The notes beneath the pieces were generated by a model. The model ran no database searches. It was not told where the DNA came from and saw only the letters and a program-made list of their open reading frames with translations. DNA of 14,569 nt from Methanomicrobiales archaeon (GTDB taxonomy: Archaea; Halobacteriota; Methanomicrobia; Methanomicrobiales; Methanospirillaceae), in assembly GCA_017883495.1 (NCBI GenBank), contig JADGNL010000154.1, positions 1 to 14,569 on the forward strand, given 5' to 3'. The stretch's first letter is position 1. Every line of letters starts with the position of its first letter. Both the position numbers and the translations under genes were made by a program. Below are positions 6,675 to 14,564 of this stretch, in pieces.

Positions 6675-8260
6675 ACCCGAAACTGGCGGTCTTCGGACCG
6701 AATCGCATGACGGGCGATGTCTCCCGCGAACTCTTCGGGAACAAGGCGGCGACCCTGATCGAGATGTCGGGACTCGGCGTACCCGTGCCGCCCGGATTCG
6801 CTCTCTCGGTCGAGGTCTCCGAGGAGTATTTCGCGAACGGCGAGCGGTTGCCCGACGACCTCCCCGGGCTCCTCAACGAGGGCATCGCCGGGCTCGAGAA
6901 GGCGACGGGCAGGATCTTCGGAAGCCCCCGCAGGCCCCTCCTCGTCTCGGTCCGGTCCGGTGCGGCGATCTCGATGCCGGGGATGATGGAGACCATACTG
7001 AACGTCGGCCTGAACCGGGACGCGGTGCAGGGCCTCCTCTACTATACCGGTAACCCGCGTTTCGCCTGGGATTGCTACCGCCGGCTCCTCGCGCAGTTCG
7101 GCGACGTCGTCTACGGCCACGAGCCGGCGCGGTACCGCGTGCTCCTCCGCGAGGCCATGGACCGCGAGGGGATTCCCGACGAGGCCGAGCTCGATACGAC
7201 GAGCCTCCGGGATCTCGCAACCCAGTACGAACGTCTCCTGGCGGACGCGGGGACCCCCTTCCCTGCGAATGTCCCCGCACAGCTCCTGGCCTGCACCGAG
7301 GCCGTGCTCAAGTCGTGGCGGAGCCCCCGGGCCGAGGCCTTCCGGAGGCATCAACTCGCCGACGACGCTCGGGGGACGGCCGTCACGGTCCAGGCGATGG
7401 TCTTCGGCAACCTCGACGCGGCATCGGGCGCAGGGGTCGCGTTCACCCGGAACCCCTGGAACGGGGAGCCGGAGCTGACCCTCGACTTCCGGTTCGGCGC
7501 TCAGGGTGAAGAGGTTGTCTCAGGCGAGCAGACCGGGCTCGACCAGGTGAACTTCGCCCGCGTGCTCCCGGGGCAGTCCGCATCGCTCCAAGCGATCGGA
7601 GGCCTGCTCGAGCGACACTATCGGGATATGCAGGATATCGAGTTCACGATCCAGGCCGGCCAGCTCTTCATCCTCCAGAGCCGTGACGGCAAGCGAACGC
7701 CGCTCGCCACCCTGCGCATCGCCGTGGACCTGGTCACCGAAGGGGTGATCGATGTAATCGAGGGCGGACGACGGCTTGCCGACCTCGAGCTCGACGCGAT
7801 CCGGGTCCGACGGGTCGCGACTGCCGCGGCGCCGATCGCGTACGGGACTCCGGCCTCGGGCGGGGTCGCCTCGGGCGCGATCGTATTCTCGGCCGAGCGG
7901 GCCGAGCAGGACGCACTCGAAAGGGCCGTGATCCTGGTCCGCCCCACGGCCTCGCCGGACGATATCGAGGGGATCCGGGCCGCGTCAGGGCTCCTTGTCG
8001 CGCGGGGCGGCCGGACCTCGCACGCGGCCGTGATCGCCCGCCAGCTCGGCAAGGTCTGCGTGGTCAACTGCCTCGCGCTGGTCATCGACACGGGGCGCCA
8101 CCGGTGTGAGATCGGCGAGGTCGAATTCCTCGAGGGCGACGTGATCTCGCTCGATGGAGACAAGGGTGCGGTCTACCAGGGGACGGTCGAGGTGATGGAG
8201 GAACGGCCCGACGCCCTGATCGAGGCCGTGAAGACCTGGCGCGAAGGGAAAGGAGAGTAG
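6671..8260 (+). CDS. Pyruvate phosphate dikinase-like protein lacking the PEP/pyruvate domain
   Basis: A 529-residue protein matching the first two functional domains of PPDK. In full PPDK, ATP and phosphate phosphorylate a histidine that then makes PEP from pyruvate. The ATP-grasp half shows GNKAATLIEMSGLGVPVPPG (Lys near residue 26), VRSGAAISMPGMMETILNVG, GTAVTVQAMVFGN, GVAFTRNPWNGE and DIEFTI...LFILQSRDGKRT, so nucleotide-binding residues look intact. The swivelling domain has GGRTSHAAVIARQLGKVCV with catalytic His451, almost the same number as His455 of Clostridium symbiosum PPDK. The reading frame then ends at 529, whereas full PPDKs run to about 870-900. The TIM-barrel PEP/pyruvate domain with its catalytic Cys is absent, and the next gene is convergent after 6 bases, so it is not encoded downstream. 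It can plausibly form phosphohistidine, but the acceptor is unknown; the coupled PhoU-like protein is the natural candidate. Annotating it as functional PPDK would mislead. Confidence 0.9.
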   Translation: MNPKLAVFGPNRMTGDVSRELFGNKAATLIEMSGLGVPVPPGFALSVEVSEEYFANGERLPDDLPGLLNEGIAGLEKATGRIFGSPRRPLLVSVRSGAAISMPGMMETILNVGLNRDAVQGLLYYTGNPRFAWDCYRRLLAQFGDVVYGHEPARYRVLLREAMDREGIPDEAELDTTSLRDLATQYERLLADAGTPFPANVPAQLLACTEAVLKSWRSPRAEAFRRHQLADDARGTAVTVQAMVFGNLDAASGAGVAFTRNPWNGEPELTLDFRFGAQGEEVVSGEQTGLDQVNFARVLPGQSASLQAIGGLLERHYRDMQDIEFTIQAGQLFILQSRDGKRTPLATLRIAVDLVTEGVIDVIEGGRRLADLELDAIRVRRVATAAAPIAYGTPASGGVASGAIVFSAERAEQDALERAVILVRPTASPDDIEGIRAASGLLVARGGRTSHAAVIARQLGKVCVVNCLALVIDTGRHRCEIGEVEFLEGDVISLDGDKGAVYQGTVEVMEERPDALIEAVKTWREGKGE

Positions 8261-8266
8261 CTCCCG

Positions 8267-9199
8267 TCAGGTCCGGATCTTGGCCCGGCGGAGCGCCGAG
8301 AAGCCCATCACCGCGATCAGGTAGAAGGCGAGCGCGATGAGGAGCACCTCCCCGTAGAGGACGAGCCAATTCAGCAGTGCCGACTCGAAGGCGAGCGTGG
8401 CGGCAAAGGTCGGGCCGAAGATGTTGAGCCCGGCGATGGTCGGGCTGCGCGTCATGACCAGCGAGACCACGGGGAGGGCCACGAGCGCGGCGAGCACGAC
8501 CCCGATCCCCTCGCGCCAGGTCAGCACCTGCGCTTCGAGCATGATGAACGGCGTGATCACGGCGACGGCCGGGACGAGCAGGGGGAGCACGAAGCTCTCG
8601 GACCCGACGACCTCCGGGTGGGCCTGCGCGAACGCCGTGACGGCGAGCGCGCCCACGACCACCGGGAAGAGGACGAGCATGTGGAGCCCCTTCTCGGGCG
8701 GCATCCGGATGAACTGGAGCACGGCGAACGCGAGGAGTCCGCCGGCCACGGCCTCGCCGACGCCGAGCCCGGCGAGGAGCAGGAGCGCCCCGAAGATGAG
8801 CCCCGAGAAGAGCGACGACATCCGGTCCGAGACCTCGTCGATGAAGAGGGCGAAGGCGTAGCCCATCCCCGCCGTCAGCAGCCCGTACAGCAGGAGCGCC
8901 ACGCCCGCGACGGGCCACGCGGCGGACCCCTCCAGCCCGAGCGAGGACGCGACGATGCGGCCGAGCCCCGTCAGCGGGCTCGGGACGAGGAGGAAGAGGA
9001 TGGTGAACGAGACCACCGACGCGATGAACGCCGCCGTGGCCCGGGACATGTGGTCGAGGGCGTACGCGAAGGCGGGCATCGGCACCAGAACGGCGAGTCC
9101 GGCGATCAGGGCGAGGATGAGGATGCCCGGCCCCTCGTGCCCGACGGGCGGGACCACGTAGAGCAGGAGCGAGAGCGCGACGGCGAGCAGCACGGGCAC
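8267..9199 (-). CDS. Polytopic integral membrane protein, function unknown; N-terminus uncertain
   Basis: From the GTG at 9199 this encodes 310 residues with about nine or ten hydrophobic segments (for example LLAVALSLLLYVV, ILILALIAGLAVLVPM, AFIASVVSFTILFLLV, LVLFPVVVGALAVTAF, LLIALAFYLIAVMGFSAL) joined by short loops. No family is recognised and there is no motif suggesting an active site. The GTG has no Shine-Dalgarno. The same frame is open upstream and reads as more membrane protein (FAIILVSTALSVLSSLAP, then WVWIAPALLVAPVLELVLER, about 9350-9210), but contains no ATG, GTG or TTG before its stop at 9464-9466. The real protein therefore probably starts near 9300-9360 by a rare start codon, or a frameshift separates it from its start. 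It converges on the half-PPDK gene with 6 bases between stops. Its length in the extended form would be about 345-365 residues. Confidence 0.75.
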   Translation of the reverse strand: MPVLLAVALSLLLYVVPPVGHEGPGILILALIAGLAVLVPMPAFAYALDHMSRATAAFIASVVSFTILFLLVPSPLTGLGRIVASSLGLEGSAAWPVAGVALLLYGLLTAGMGYAFALFIDEVSDRMSSLFSGLIFGALLLLAGLGVGEAVAGGLLAFAVLQFIRMPPEKGLHMLVLFPVVVGALAVTAFAQAHPEVVGSESFVLPLLVPAVAVITPFIMLEAQVLTWREGIGVVLAALVALPVVSLVMTRSPTIAGLNIFGPTFAATLAFESALLNWLVLYGEVLLIALAFYLIAVMGFSALRRAKIRT

Positions 9200-9351
9200 G
9201 AGCCGGTACCAGCGCCCGACCGCGCTCCGCTCGAGGACCAGTTCGAGTACGGGGGCGACGAGGAGGGCCGGGGCGATCCAGACCCAGGAGGGGTCGGGCG
9301 CCAGTGACGAGAGGACGGAGAGCGCCGTAGATACAAGGATAATGGCAAAGG

Positions 9352-9360
9352 ATATAAAAT
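9352..9360 (-). promoter_or_regulatory. Archaeal TATA box for the membrane protein gene
   Basis: On the minus strand the sequence reads ATTTTATATC in the short gap after gyrA. Transcription would begin near 9325-9332, implying a translation start downstream of that. This conflicts with using the out-of-frame ATG at 9363 and leaves only non-standard codons or the GTG at 9199. Confidence 0.5.
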
Positions 9361-9417
9361 CATCCGCTTCCGATCGCCGCGGTGCCCGTCGCGCCGGAGG
9401 GAGAAAAGGGGAAGGGG

Positions 9418-11934
9418 TTACTCGACGGAGATGCCGTCGTCGAGGGAGCGCTGGGCGGGCTCGTCAGGCTCCTCCTCGGCGGTCTCGATCTCGCAGAGGC
9501 CGTTCGCCAGGCAGGCGAACCCGACCACGCGGTCCTCCTCCTCGAGCCGGATCATCCGGACGCCGCGGGTCGACCTTTTCTGTATCGAGATGTCGGCGGC
9601 CCGGATCCGGATCACGTTGCCGAGCGCGGTGATCAGCACCACCTCCTCGTCCTTCGAGACGGCGCGGGTCGCGACGACGGGGTTGCCGGGGCCGGCCAGG
9701 ATGTTCCGGACGCCCATGGTGCCGCGCCCGTGCCCGCGGAACTCGTCGAAGTCGGTCCGCTTGCCCGCGCCCTGGGCCGTGATCGTCAGGAGGTGCTCCT
9801 TCTCCACGATCGTGGTCGTGACCAGCTCGTCGCCGTACTTCAGCTTGATCCCGCGCACGCCCTGGACGCCGCGGCCCATGTTCCGGACCTCGTCCTCGTG
9901 GAAACGGAGGGCCTGGCCCTTCGCCGTCGAAAGGATCAGCTCCTGCGTGCCGTCGGTCTGCTTGACGTCGACCAGGCTGTCTCCCTCGCGGAGCGTGATC
10001 GCGTTGATCCCCGACTGCCGCGGGCGCGAGAACTCGCTCGTCGCGATCTTGGCCACCTGCCCCTGCCGCGTCGAGAAGAACAGGTAGCGGTCCTCGCGGA
10101 AGTCGCGCATGGGGATCACGGCCGTGACGAGCTCGTCCCGCAGGTCGAGCAGGTTCACGATCGCCTTGCCCTTGCTCGTTCGCGAGGCCTCGGGGCTCTC
10201 GTAGACCTTGAGCCAGTAGAGCCGCCCGTCCGTGGTGAAGCAGAGCAGGTAGTCGTGCATGGAGGCGAGGAAGATATTGTCGACCTGGTCCTCCTCCTTG
10301 GTCGCCATCCCGATCACGCCGCGCCCGCCGCGGTGCTGGGCGCGGTACGTCTCGAGCGGGAGGCGCTTGATGTAGTTCTGCGCCGTGATCGAGATCAGCA
10401 TGGGCACGTCCGGGATCAGGTCGATGATATTGAGATCGGACTCCTCCTCCGAGATCAGCGTCCGGCGCTCGTTGCCGAACTCCTTGCCGGCCGCGACGAC
10501 CTCCTTCCGGATCTCCCGGAGCACGTTCGCCTCGCACGAGAGGATCAGCTCGAGCCGCTCGATCGTCTTCAGCAGCTCGAGCCGCTCGTCGCGGAGCTTG
10601 GTCTGCTCGAGGTGGGCGAGGCGGCGGAGCTGCATCGCGAGGATCGCTGCTGCCTGGAGCTCGGAGAGCCCGAACTTCTCGATGAGCGCTCTCCCGGCGA
10701 CCTCGGCCGACTCGGAGGCGCGGATGGTCGCGATCACCTCGTCGATTCGGTCGAGCGCGACCAGGAGGCCGTCGATGATGTGGAGGCGGTCGCGGGCCTT
10801 CCGGAGCTCGAACCCGCAGCGGCGGCGCACGACCTCGACGCGGTGGCGGAGGAACTCGTCGATGAGCCCCCTGACCCCGAGCGTCTTCGGCTGGCCCTCC
10901 GAGATCGCGAGGTTGATCACGCCGAACGTGGACTCGAGCGAGGTGTGCTTGTAGAGCTGGTTCAGGATGATCCGGGGAATGACGCCCTTCCTGAGCTCGA
11001 TCACGACCCGCATGCCGTCCTTGTCGGACTCGTCGCGCAGGTCGCTGATCCCCTCGATCCGCTTCTCCTTGACGAGCTCGGCGATGTGCTCGACGAGCCG
11101 GGCCTTGTTGACCTGGAACGGGAGCTCGCTGATGATGATCTTCGGGACCTTCGTCTCCACGTCCTCGATCTCGGCCACGCCCCTGACCGTGAGCTTGCCG
11201 TGGCCGGTCTCGTACGCGGACCGGATCCCGGCGCGGCCCATGATGATCCCGCCCGTCGGGAAGTCCGGGCCCGGGAGGACCTTCAGCAGGTCGTCGACCG
11301 TGCAGTGCGGCCGGTCGATCACGAGCTTGACGGCCTCCGCGACCTCCTTGAGGTTGTGGGGCGGCATGTTCGTGGCCATCCCCACCGCGATCCCGGACGA
11401 GCCGTTCACGAGCAGGTTCGGGACGCGGCACGGGAGGACCGTCGGCTCGCTGGTCGAGGTGTCGAAGTTCGGGATGAAGTCGACGGTCTCCTTCTCGAGG
11501 TCCGTGAGCAGGGCCTCGGCGTACTTGGTGAGGCGGGCCTCGGTGTACCGCATCGCGGCGGGGGAGTCCCCGTCGACGGAGCCGAAGTTCCCCTGCCCGT
11601 CCACGAGGGGCGAGCGGTACGAGAACGGCTGGGCCATTTTGACCAGCGTATCGTAGATCGAGGTGTCGCCGTGGGGGTGGTACTTACCCATTGTCGCCGC
11701 GACGGCGCGGGCCGACTTCCTGTAGGCTTTGTCCGAGGTGTTGCCCTCCTCCCACATCGCGTAGAGCGTCCGGCGGTGGACGGGCTTGAGCCCGTCCCGG
11801 ACGTCGGGGATGGCCCGGCCGATGATGACCGACATCGCGTAGTCGATGTACGAGGTCTTCATCTCCTCCTCGATGTTGATCTGGATGACCCGCCGCGGGT
11901 CCACGGGCTCGATCGGAGCCTGCTTAGATGTCAA
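9418..11934 (-). CDS. gyrA: DNA gyrase subunit A
   Basis: Breakage-reunion subunit of the type IIA topoisomerase that uses ATP to add negative supercoils; works as A2B2 with GyrB. It is 838 residues, normal size. The N-terminal winged-helix region shows DVRDGLKPVHRR (44-55), KYHPHGDTSIYDT (84-96), and the catalytic tyrosine Tyr130 in AAMRYTEAR. The C-terminal beta-pinwheel carries a GyrA-box, QHRGGRG (533-539), which marks a gyrase rather than topoisomerase IV, and ends in an acidic tail rich in Glu/Asp. The quinolone-pocket positions equivalent to E. coli Ser83 and Asp87 are Thr91 and Asp95. The start is TTG at 11934: AAGGAGGTGA lies 6 bases upstream, the next in-frame ATG (codon 25) would delete conserved sequence, and the frame before TTG leaves no better choice. 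The gene overlaps the end of gyrB by 11 bases, so the two are one operon. Confidence 0.97.
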   Translation of the reverse strand: MTSKQAPIEPVDPRRVIQINIEEEMKTSYIDYAMSVIIGRAIPDVRDGLKPVHRRTLYAMWEEGNTSDKAYRKSARAVAATMGKYHPHGDTSIYDTLVKMAQPFSYRSPLVDGQGNFGSVDGDSPAAMRYTEARLTKYAEALLTDLEKETVDFIPNFDTSTSEPTVLPCRVPNLLVNGSSGIAVGMATNMPPHNLKEVAEAVKLVIDRPHCTVDDLLKVLPGPDFPTGGIIMGRAGIRSAYETGHGKLTVRGVAEIEDVETKVPKIIISELPFQVNKARLVEHIAELVKEKRIEGISDLRDESDKDGMRVVIELRKGVIPRIILNQLYKHTSLESTFGVINLAISEGQPKTLGVRGLIDEFLRHRVEVVRRRCGFELRKARDRLHIIDGLLVALDRIDEVIATIRASESAEVAGRALIEKFGLSELQAAAILAMQLRRLAHLEQTKLRDERLELLKTIERLELILSCEANVLREIRKEVVAAGKEFGNERRTLISEEESDLNIIDLIPDVPMLISITAQNYIKRLPLETYRAQHRGGRGVIGMATKEEDQVDNIFLASMHDYLLCFTTDGRLYWLKVYESPEASRTSKGKAIVNLLDLRDELVTAVIPMRDFREDRYLFFSTRQGQVAKIATSEFSRPRQSGINAITLREGDSLVDVKQTDGTQELILSTAKGQALRFHEDEVRNMGRGVQGVRGIKLKYGDELVTTTIVEKEHLLTITAQGAGKRTDFDEFRGHGRGTMGVRNILAGPGNPVVATRAVSKDEEVVLITALGNVIRIRAADISIQKRSTRGVRMIRLEEEDRVVGFACLANGLCEIETAEEEPDEPAQRSLDDGISVE

Positions 11935-13921
11935 GGTTGCTCACCTCCTTCGCATGGCGGGTGATGAAGTCCTTTCGCGCGGCCACGTCGTCGCCCATCA
12001 GCTTCTCGAAGATCTCGTTCGCGAACATCGCGTCCTCGATCCGGATCTGCTTGAGCACGCGGGTCTTGGGGTCCATGGTGGTGGACCAGAGCTGGCCCGC
12101 GTTCATCTCGCCGAGGCCCTTGTACCGCTGGATCACGGTGTTCTTCTCGCCGAGCTCCTTGATCGCGGCCTTCAGCTCCTCGTCGCGGTAGACCCACCTC
12201 TCCTGCTTGCCCTTGGCCACGCGATAGAGCGGCGGCTGGGCGATGTACACGTAGCCGTTCTCGATCAGGCCGGCCATGTGCCGGTAGAAGAACGTCAGGA
12301 GCAGGGTCCGTATGTGGGCCCCGTCCACGTCGGCATCGGTCATCAGGATGATGCGGTGGTACCGGGCGCGCTCGGGGTCGAGCTGCTCGCCGATCCCCGA
12401 ACCGATGGCGGCCATCAGGGTCTGGATCTCGGCGTTCTTGATCATCTTGTGCTGCGTCGCCTTCTCCACGTTCAGGATCTTGCCGCGGAGCGGCAGGATC
12501 GCCTGGAACTTCCGGTCGCGCCCCTGCTTGGCCGAGCCGCCGGCCGAGTCGCCCTCCACGATGTAGATCTCGGACTTGGCCGGGTCGCGCTCCTGGCAGT
12601 CGGCGAGCTTGCCGGGCAGGTGCGAGGACTCGAGCATGGTCTTGCGCCGGGTCAGGTCGCGGGCGTTCTTGGCGGCCTCGCGGGCCTTGGCCGCGAGCAG
12701 CCCCTTCTCCACGATCGCCCTGAGCGACGCCGGGTTCTCCTCGAAGTACTCGGAGAGCGAGGCGTAAACAAGCGAGTCCACGATCCCGCGGACGCTCGAG
12801 TTGCCCAGGCGCATCTTGGTCTGGCCCTCGAACTGGGGGTTCGCGAGCTTGATCGAGATGACCGCGGTCAGACCCTCGCGCACGTCCTCGCCGCGGAGGG
12901 TCAGGTCCTTGTTCTTGAAGAGGTTGTTCCGTTTCGCCGAGGCGTTGATCGCCCGGGTGATGGCCGAGCGGAAGCCCTCGAGGTGGGTGCCGCCCTCGCG
13001 GGTGTTCACGCTGTTGACGTAGGTATACAGAGTCTCGGCGTAGGACTGCGTGTACTGCAGGGCCACCTCGACCTCGGTCCGGTTCTCGGGGTCGGTCCGC
13101 TGCAACCAGAGCACGTCGGGGTGGATCGGCTCCTTCCCCTCGTTGAGGTAGACGACGAACTCGCGGAGGCCGCCGTCGAACCGGAAGACCTCGGGCTCGC
13201 CCTCGGTGCGGCGGTCCTCGATCCGGATCTGGAGGCCCGCGTTCAGGAACGCGAGCTCGCGGAGGCGGTGGGCCAGGACGTCGTAGTCGAAGACGACCGT
13301 CTCGAAGATCGTCGGGTCGGGCATGAACGAGATCACGGTCCCGGACAGCTCCTTTCCGTGGGCCTCGATGAAGGCCTCGCGCGAGGCGAGCCCCTTCCGC
13401 GTCCGCTCGCCGTACCGGACGGCGAAGCGGTCCTGCATCTCCTCCTTCGTCTCCTCGCGGACGACGAGCTCGGCCGCCTTGCCCCGGACGAAGTGCATCT
13501 CGTACACCTTCCCATCGCGGTAGACCGTGGCGTGGAGCCAGCTCGAGAGCGCGTTCACGACCGAGACGCCGACGCCGTGGAGCCCGCCCGAGACCTGGTA
13601 GGACTGCTTGTCGAACTTGCCGCCGGCGTGGAGGACGGTCAGGACCGTCTCGATCGCGGACTTGCCGGTCTTCTTGACGCGGTCGACGGGGATGCCCCGG
13701 CCGTTGTCCTCGACCGTGCAGGAGCCGTCCTCGTTGATGGCTACCCAGATGTGGTCGGCAAAGCCGCCGAGGGCCTCGTCCACCGAGTTGTCCACGACCT
13801 CGTACACGAGGTGGTGCAGCCCGCGGGTGTCGGTCGAGCCGATATACATGGCCGGCCGCTCCCGCACCGGCTGAAGGCCCTCGAGTACGGTAATATGCGA
13901 TGCGTCGTAGGTTTCTAACAT
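11924..13921 (-). CDS. gyrB: DNA gyrase subunit B
   Basis: ATPase/TOPRIM subunit of DNA gyrase, 665 residues, the short form without the large insertion of E. coli GyrB. The GHKL ATPase shows EVVDNSVDEALGG (general base Glu41, Asn45) and DNGRGIPV, then the GLHGVGVSVVNALS loop. The transducer contains NTREGGTHLEGF. The TOPRIM domain has EGDSAGGSAKQGRDR (Glu456) and the metal-binding DADVDGAHIRT (Asp531, Asp533). The end has the RYKGLGEMN and LWSTTMDP motifs typical of GyrB. ATG at 13921 is preceded by AGAGGT, 7 bases upstream. Two TATA-like boxes lie further upstream. It heads a gyrB-gyrA operon; gyrase in euryarchaea is generally considered of bacterial origin. Confidence 0.97.
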   Translation of the reverse strand: MLETYDASHITVLEGLQPVRERPAMYIGSTDTRGLHHLVYEVVDNSVDEALGGFADHIWVAINEDGSCTVEDNGRGIPVDRVKKTGKSAIETVLTVLHAGGKFDKQSYQVSGGLHGVGVSVVNALSSWLHATVYRDGKVYEMHFVRGKAAELVVREETKEEMQDRFAVRYGERTRKGLASREAFIEAHGKELSGTVISFMPDPTIFETVVFDYDVLAHRLRELAFLNAGLQIRIEDRRTEGEPEVFRFDGGLREFVVYLNEGKEPIHPDVLWLQRTDPENRTEVEVALQYTQSYAETLYTYVNSVNTREGGTHLEGFRSAITRAINASAKRNNLFKNKDLTLRGEDVREGLTAVISIKLANPQFEGQTKMRLGNSSVRGIVDSLVYASLSEYFEENPASLRAIVEKGLLAAKAREAAKNARDLTRRKTMLESSHLPGKLADCQERDPAKSEIYIVEGDSAGGSAKQGRDRKFQAILPLRGKILNVEKATQHKMIKNAEIQTLMAAIGSGIGEQLDPERARYHRIILMTDADVDGAHIRTLLLTFFYRHMAGLIENGYVYIAQPPLYRVAKGKQERWVYRDEELKAAIKELGEKNTVIQRYKGLGEMNAGQLWSTTMDPKTRVLKQIRIEDAMFANEIFEKLMGDDVAARKDFITRHAKEVSNLDI
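11941..11950 (-). promoter_or_regulatory. Near-perfect Shine-Dalgarno deciding the gyrA TTG start
   Basis: AAGGAGGTGA on the minus strand, embedded in the last codons of gyrB, complements the archaeal 16S 3' tail over about 9 bases. It ends 6 bases before the TTG, which explains efficient use of a weak start codon and links GyrA synthesis to GyrB translation. Confidence 0.75.
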
Positions 13922-13970
13922 CCAATGGACCTCTGATAAATGCTCGAGAACAGAAGATCTCTTCGCTACT

Positions 13971-13977
13971 GTATATT
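13971..13977 (-). promoter_or_regulatory. Proximal TATA box of gyrB
   Basis: The minus strand reads GAACAATATACAG, with core AATATAC about 50 bases before the gyrB ATG and a purine-rich stretch ahead of it that could serve as BRE. Initiation would be near 13947, leaving a leader of roughly 25 bases with AGAGGT. Confidence 0.5.
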
Positions 13978-13990
13978 GTTCTTCAGGCTA

Positions 13991-13996
13991 CTTATA
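13991..13996 (-). promoter_or_regulatory. Distal TATA-like box of gyrB
   Basis: The minus strand reads CACCTATAAGTAG, 20 bases upstream of the proximal box. It could drive a second start near 13967, or be only an AT-rich neighbour of the true promoter. Confidence 0.35.
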
Positions 13997-14043
13997 GGTG
14001 GGTGTCACCGCAAAGACCAGGGGATTCCCAGGGGCCGATCGGG

Positions 14044-14049
14044 AAAAAA
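14044..14049 (-). terminator. Oligo-T candidate terminator after the right-edge gene
   Basis: A run of six T on the minus strand, about 30 bases past the stop of the 14079 gene and ahead of the gyrB promoter. Archaeal RNA polymerase terminates at U-rich tracts without needing a hairpin, so this may separate the two genes. No strong stem accompanies it. Confidence 0.35.
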
Positions 14050-14078
14050 GGGGATGAATCAGGGTCTTTCAAACGGTG

Positions 14079-14564
14079 TCAGTCGAACGAGCCGGTCGAG
14101 GGGTCCTCGATGCCGAGCGCACGGTCGACGGCCACGCAGAGGCGGGCGAAGAGCCGCTTGATCTCGGGGTACTCCTCCCGATCGACCGTGCCCGCCTGGT
14201 GCCAGAGGATCCGCTTCCGGAGCATGGTCGTCAGCTCCTCGACCTCGGTCCCCCGGAACTGCGACGGCAGCACCATCTCGTCAAGGTGATCGGCGAGGCC
14301 GTAGAAGGCCTGGTCGGGAGGCAGGCTGAGGTGACGCCCGATCAGCATCAGGTTTGTGACATATCCGCGTCCGAACTTCGACGCCATGCCATACAGTAGC
14401 CGCACGAACGGATAAGCGCTGTCCCGCTCTCGCGCGCGTCGCAGAACCGGACGCTTCCGCCCCCCGATCCTCGCGGCCGTTTCCTGTAGAACCACCGACC
14501 CGGCTCGCTTCCGCTTCGCTGCTCGCCGGCAACGGGGAGGGGGCGGCGCGAGCGCCATCCCCAC
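14079..14564 (-). CDS. Small conserved-looking protein of unknown function, start uncertain
   Basis: The frame is open to the right edge, so it may be partial; 14564 is a GTG. The C-terminal ~110 residues look like a real soluble helical protein (RLLYGMASKFGRGY, LMLIGRHLSLPPDQAFYGLA, LRKRILWHQAGTVDREEYP, LCVAVDRALGIED). The first ~45 residues are proline/arginine/alanine-rich and look like non-coding GC-rich DNA read through. Alternative starts are GTG at 14495 and ATG at 14387; the last would give 102 residues but would cut into the PFVRLLYG stretch that looks coding. It runs in the same direction as gyrB, 157 bases upstream, probably as a separate unit. No family or motif is recognised and no function is proposed. 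Confidence 0.6.
   Translation of the reverse strand: MGMALAPPPPRCRRAAKRKRAGSVVLQETAARIGGRKRPVLRRARERDSAYPFVRLLYGMASKFGRGYVTNLMLIGRHLSLPPDQAFYGLADHLDEMVLPSQFRGTEVEELTTMLRKRILWHQAGTVDREEYPEIKRLFARLCVAVDRALGIEDPSTGSFD

Noticed and set aside
8618..9307. Possible plus-strand gene after the half-PPDK that might hold the missing PEP/pyruvate domain
   Set aside because: The product is E/R/H/D-rich with no PPDK C-terminal motif, and lies antisense to a convincing membrane protein.
9382..11964. 860-codon plus-strand open frame opposite gyrA
   Set aside because: gyrA on the minus strand has every expected motif; this frame gives a D/L/R/V-rich product with no recognisable fold.
11846..13918. 690-codon plus-strand open frame opposite gyrB
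   Set aside because: Antisense shadow of gyrB, same compositional signature.
13940..14161. Small plus-strand ORF in the gyrB upstream region
   Set aside because: It lies across the gyrB promoter, lacks a ribosome site, and changes composition midway; more likely chance.
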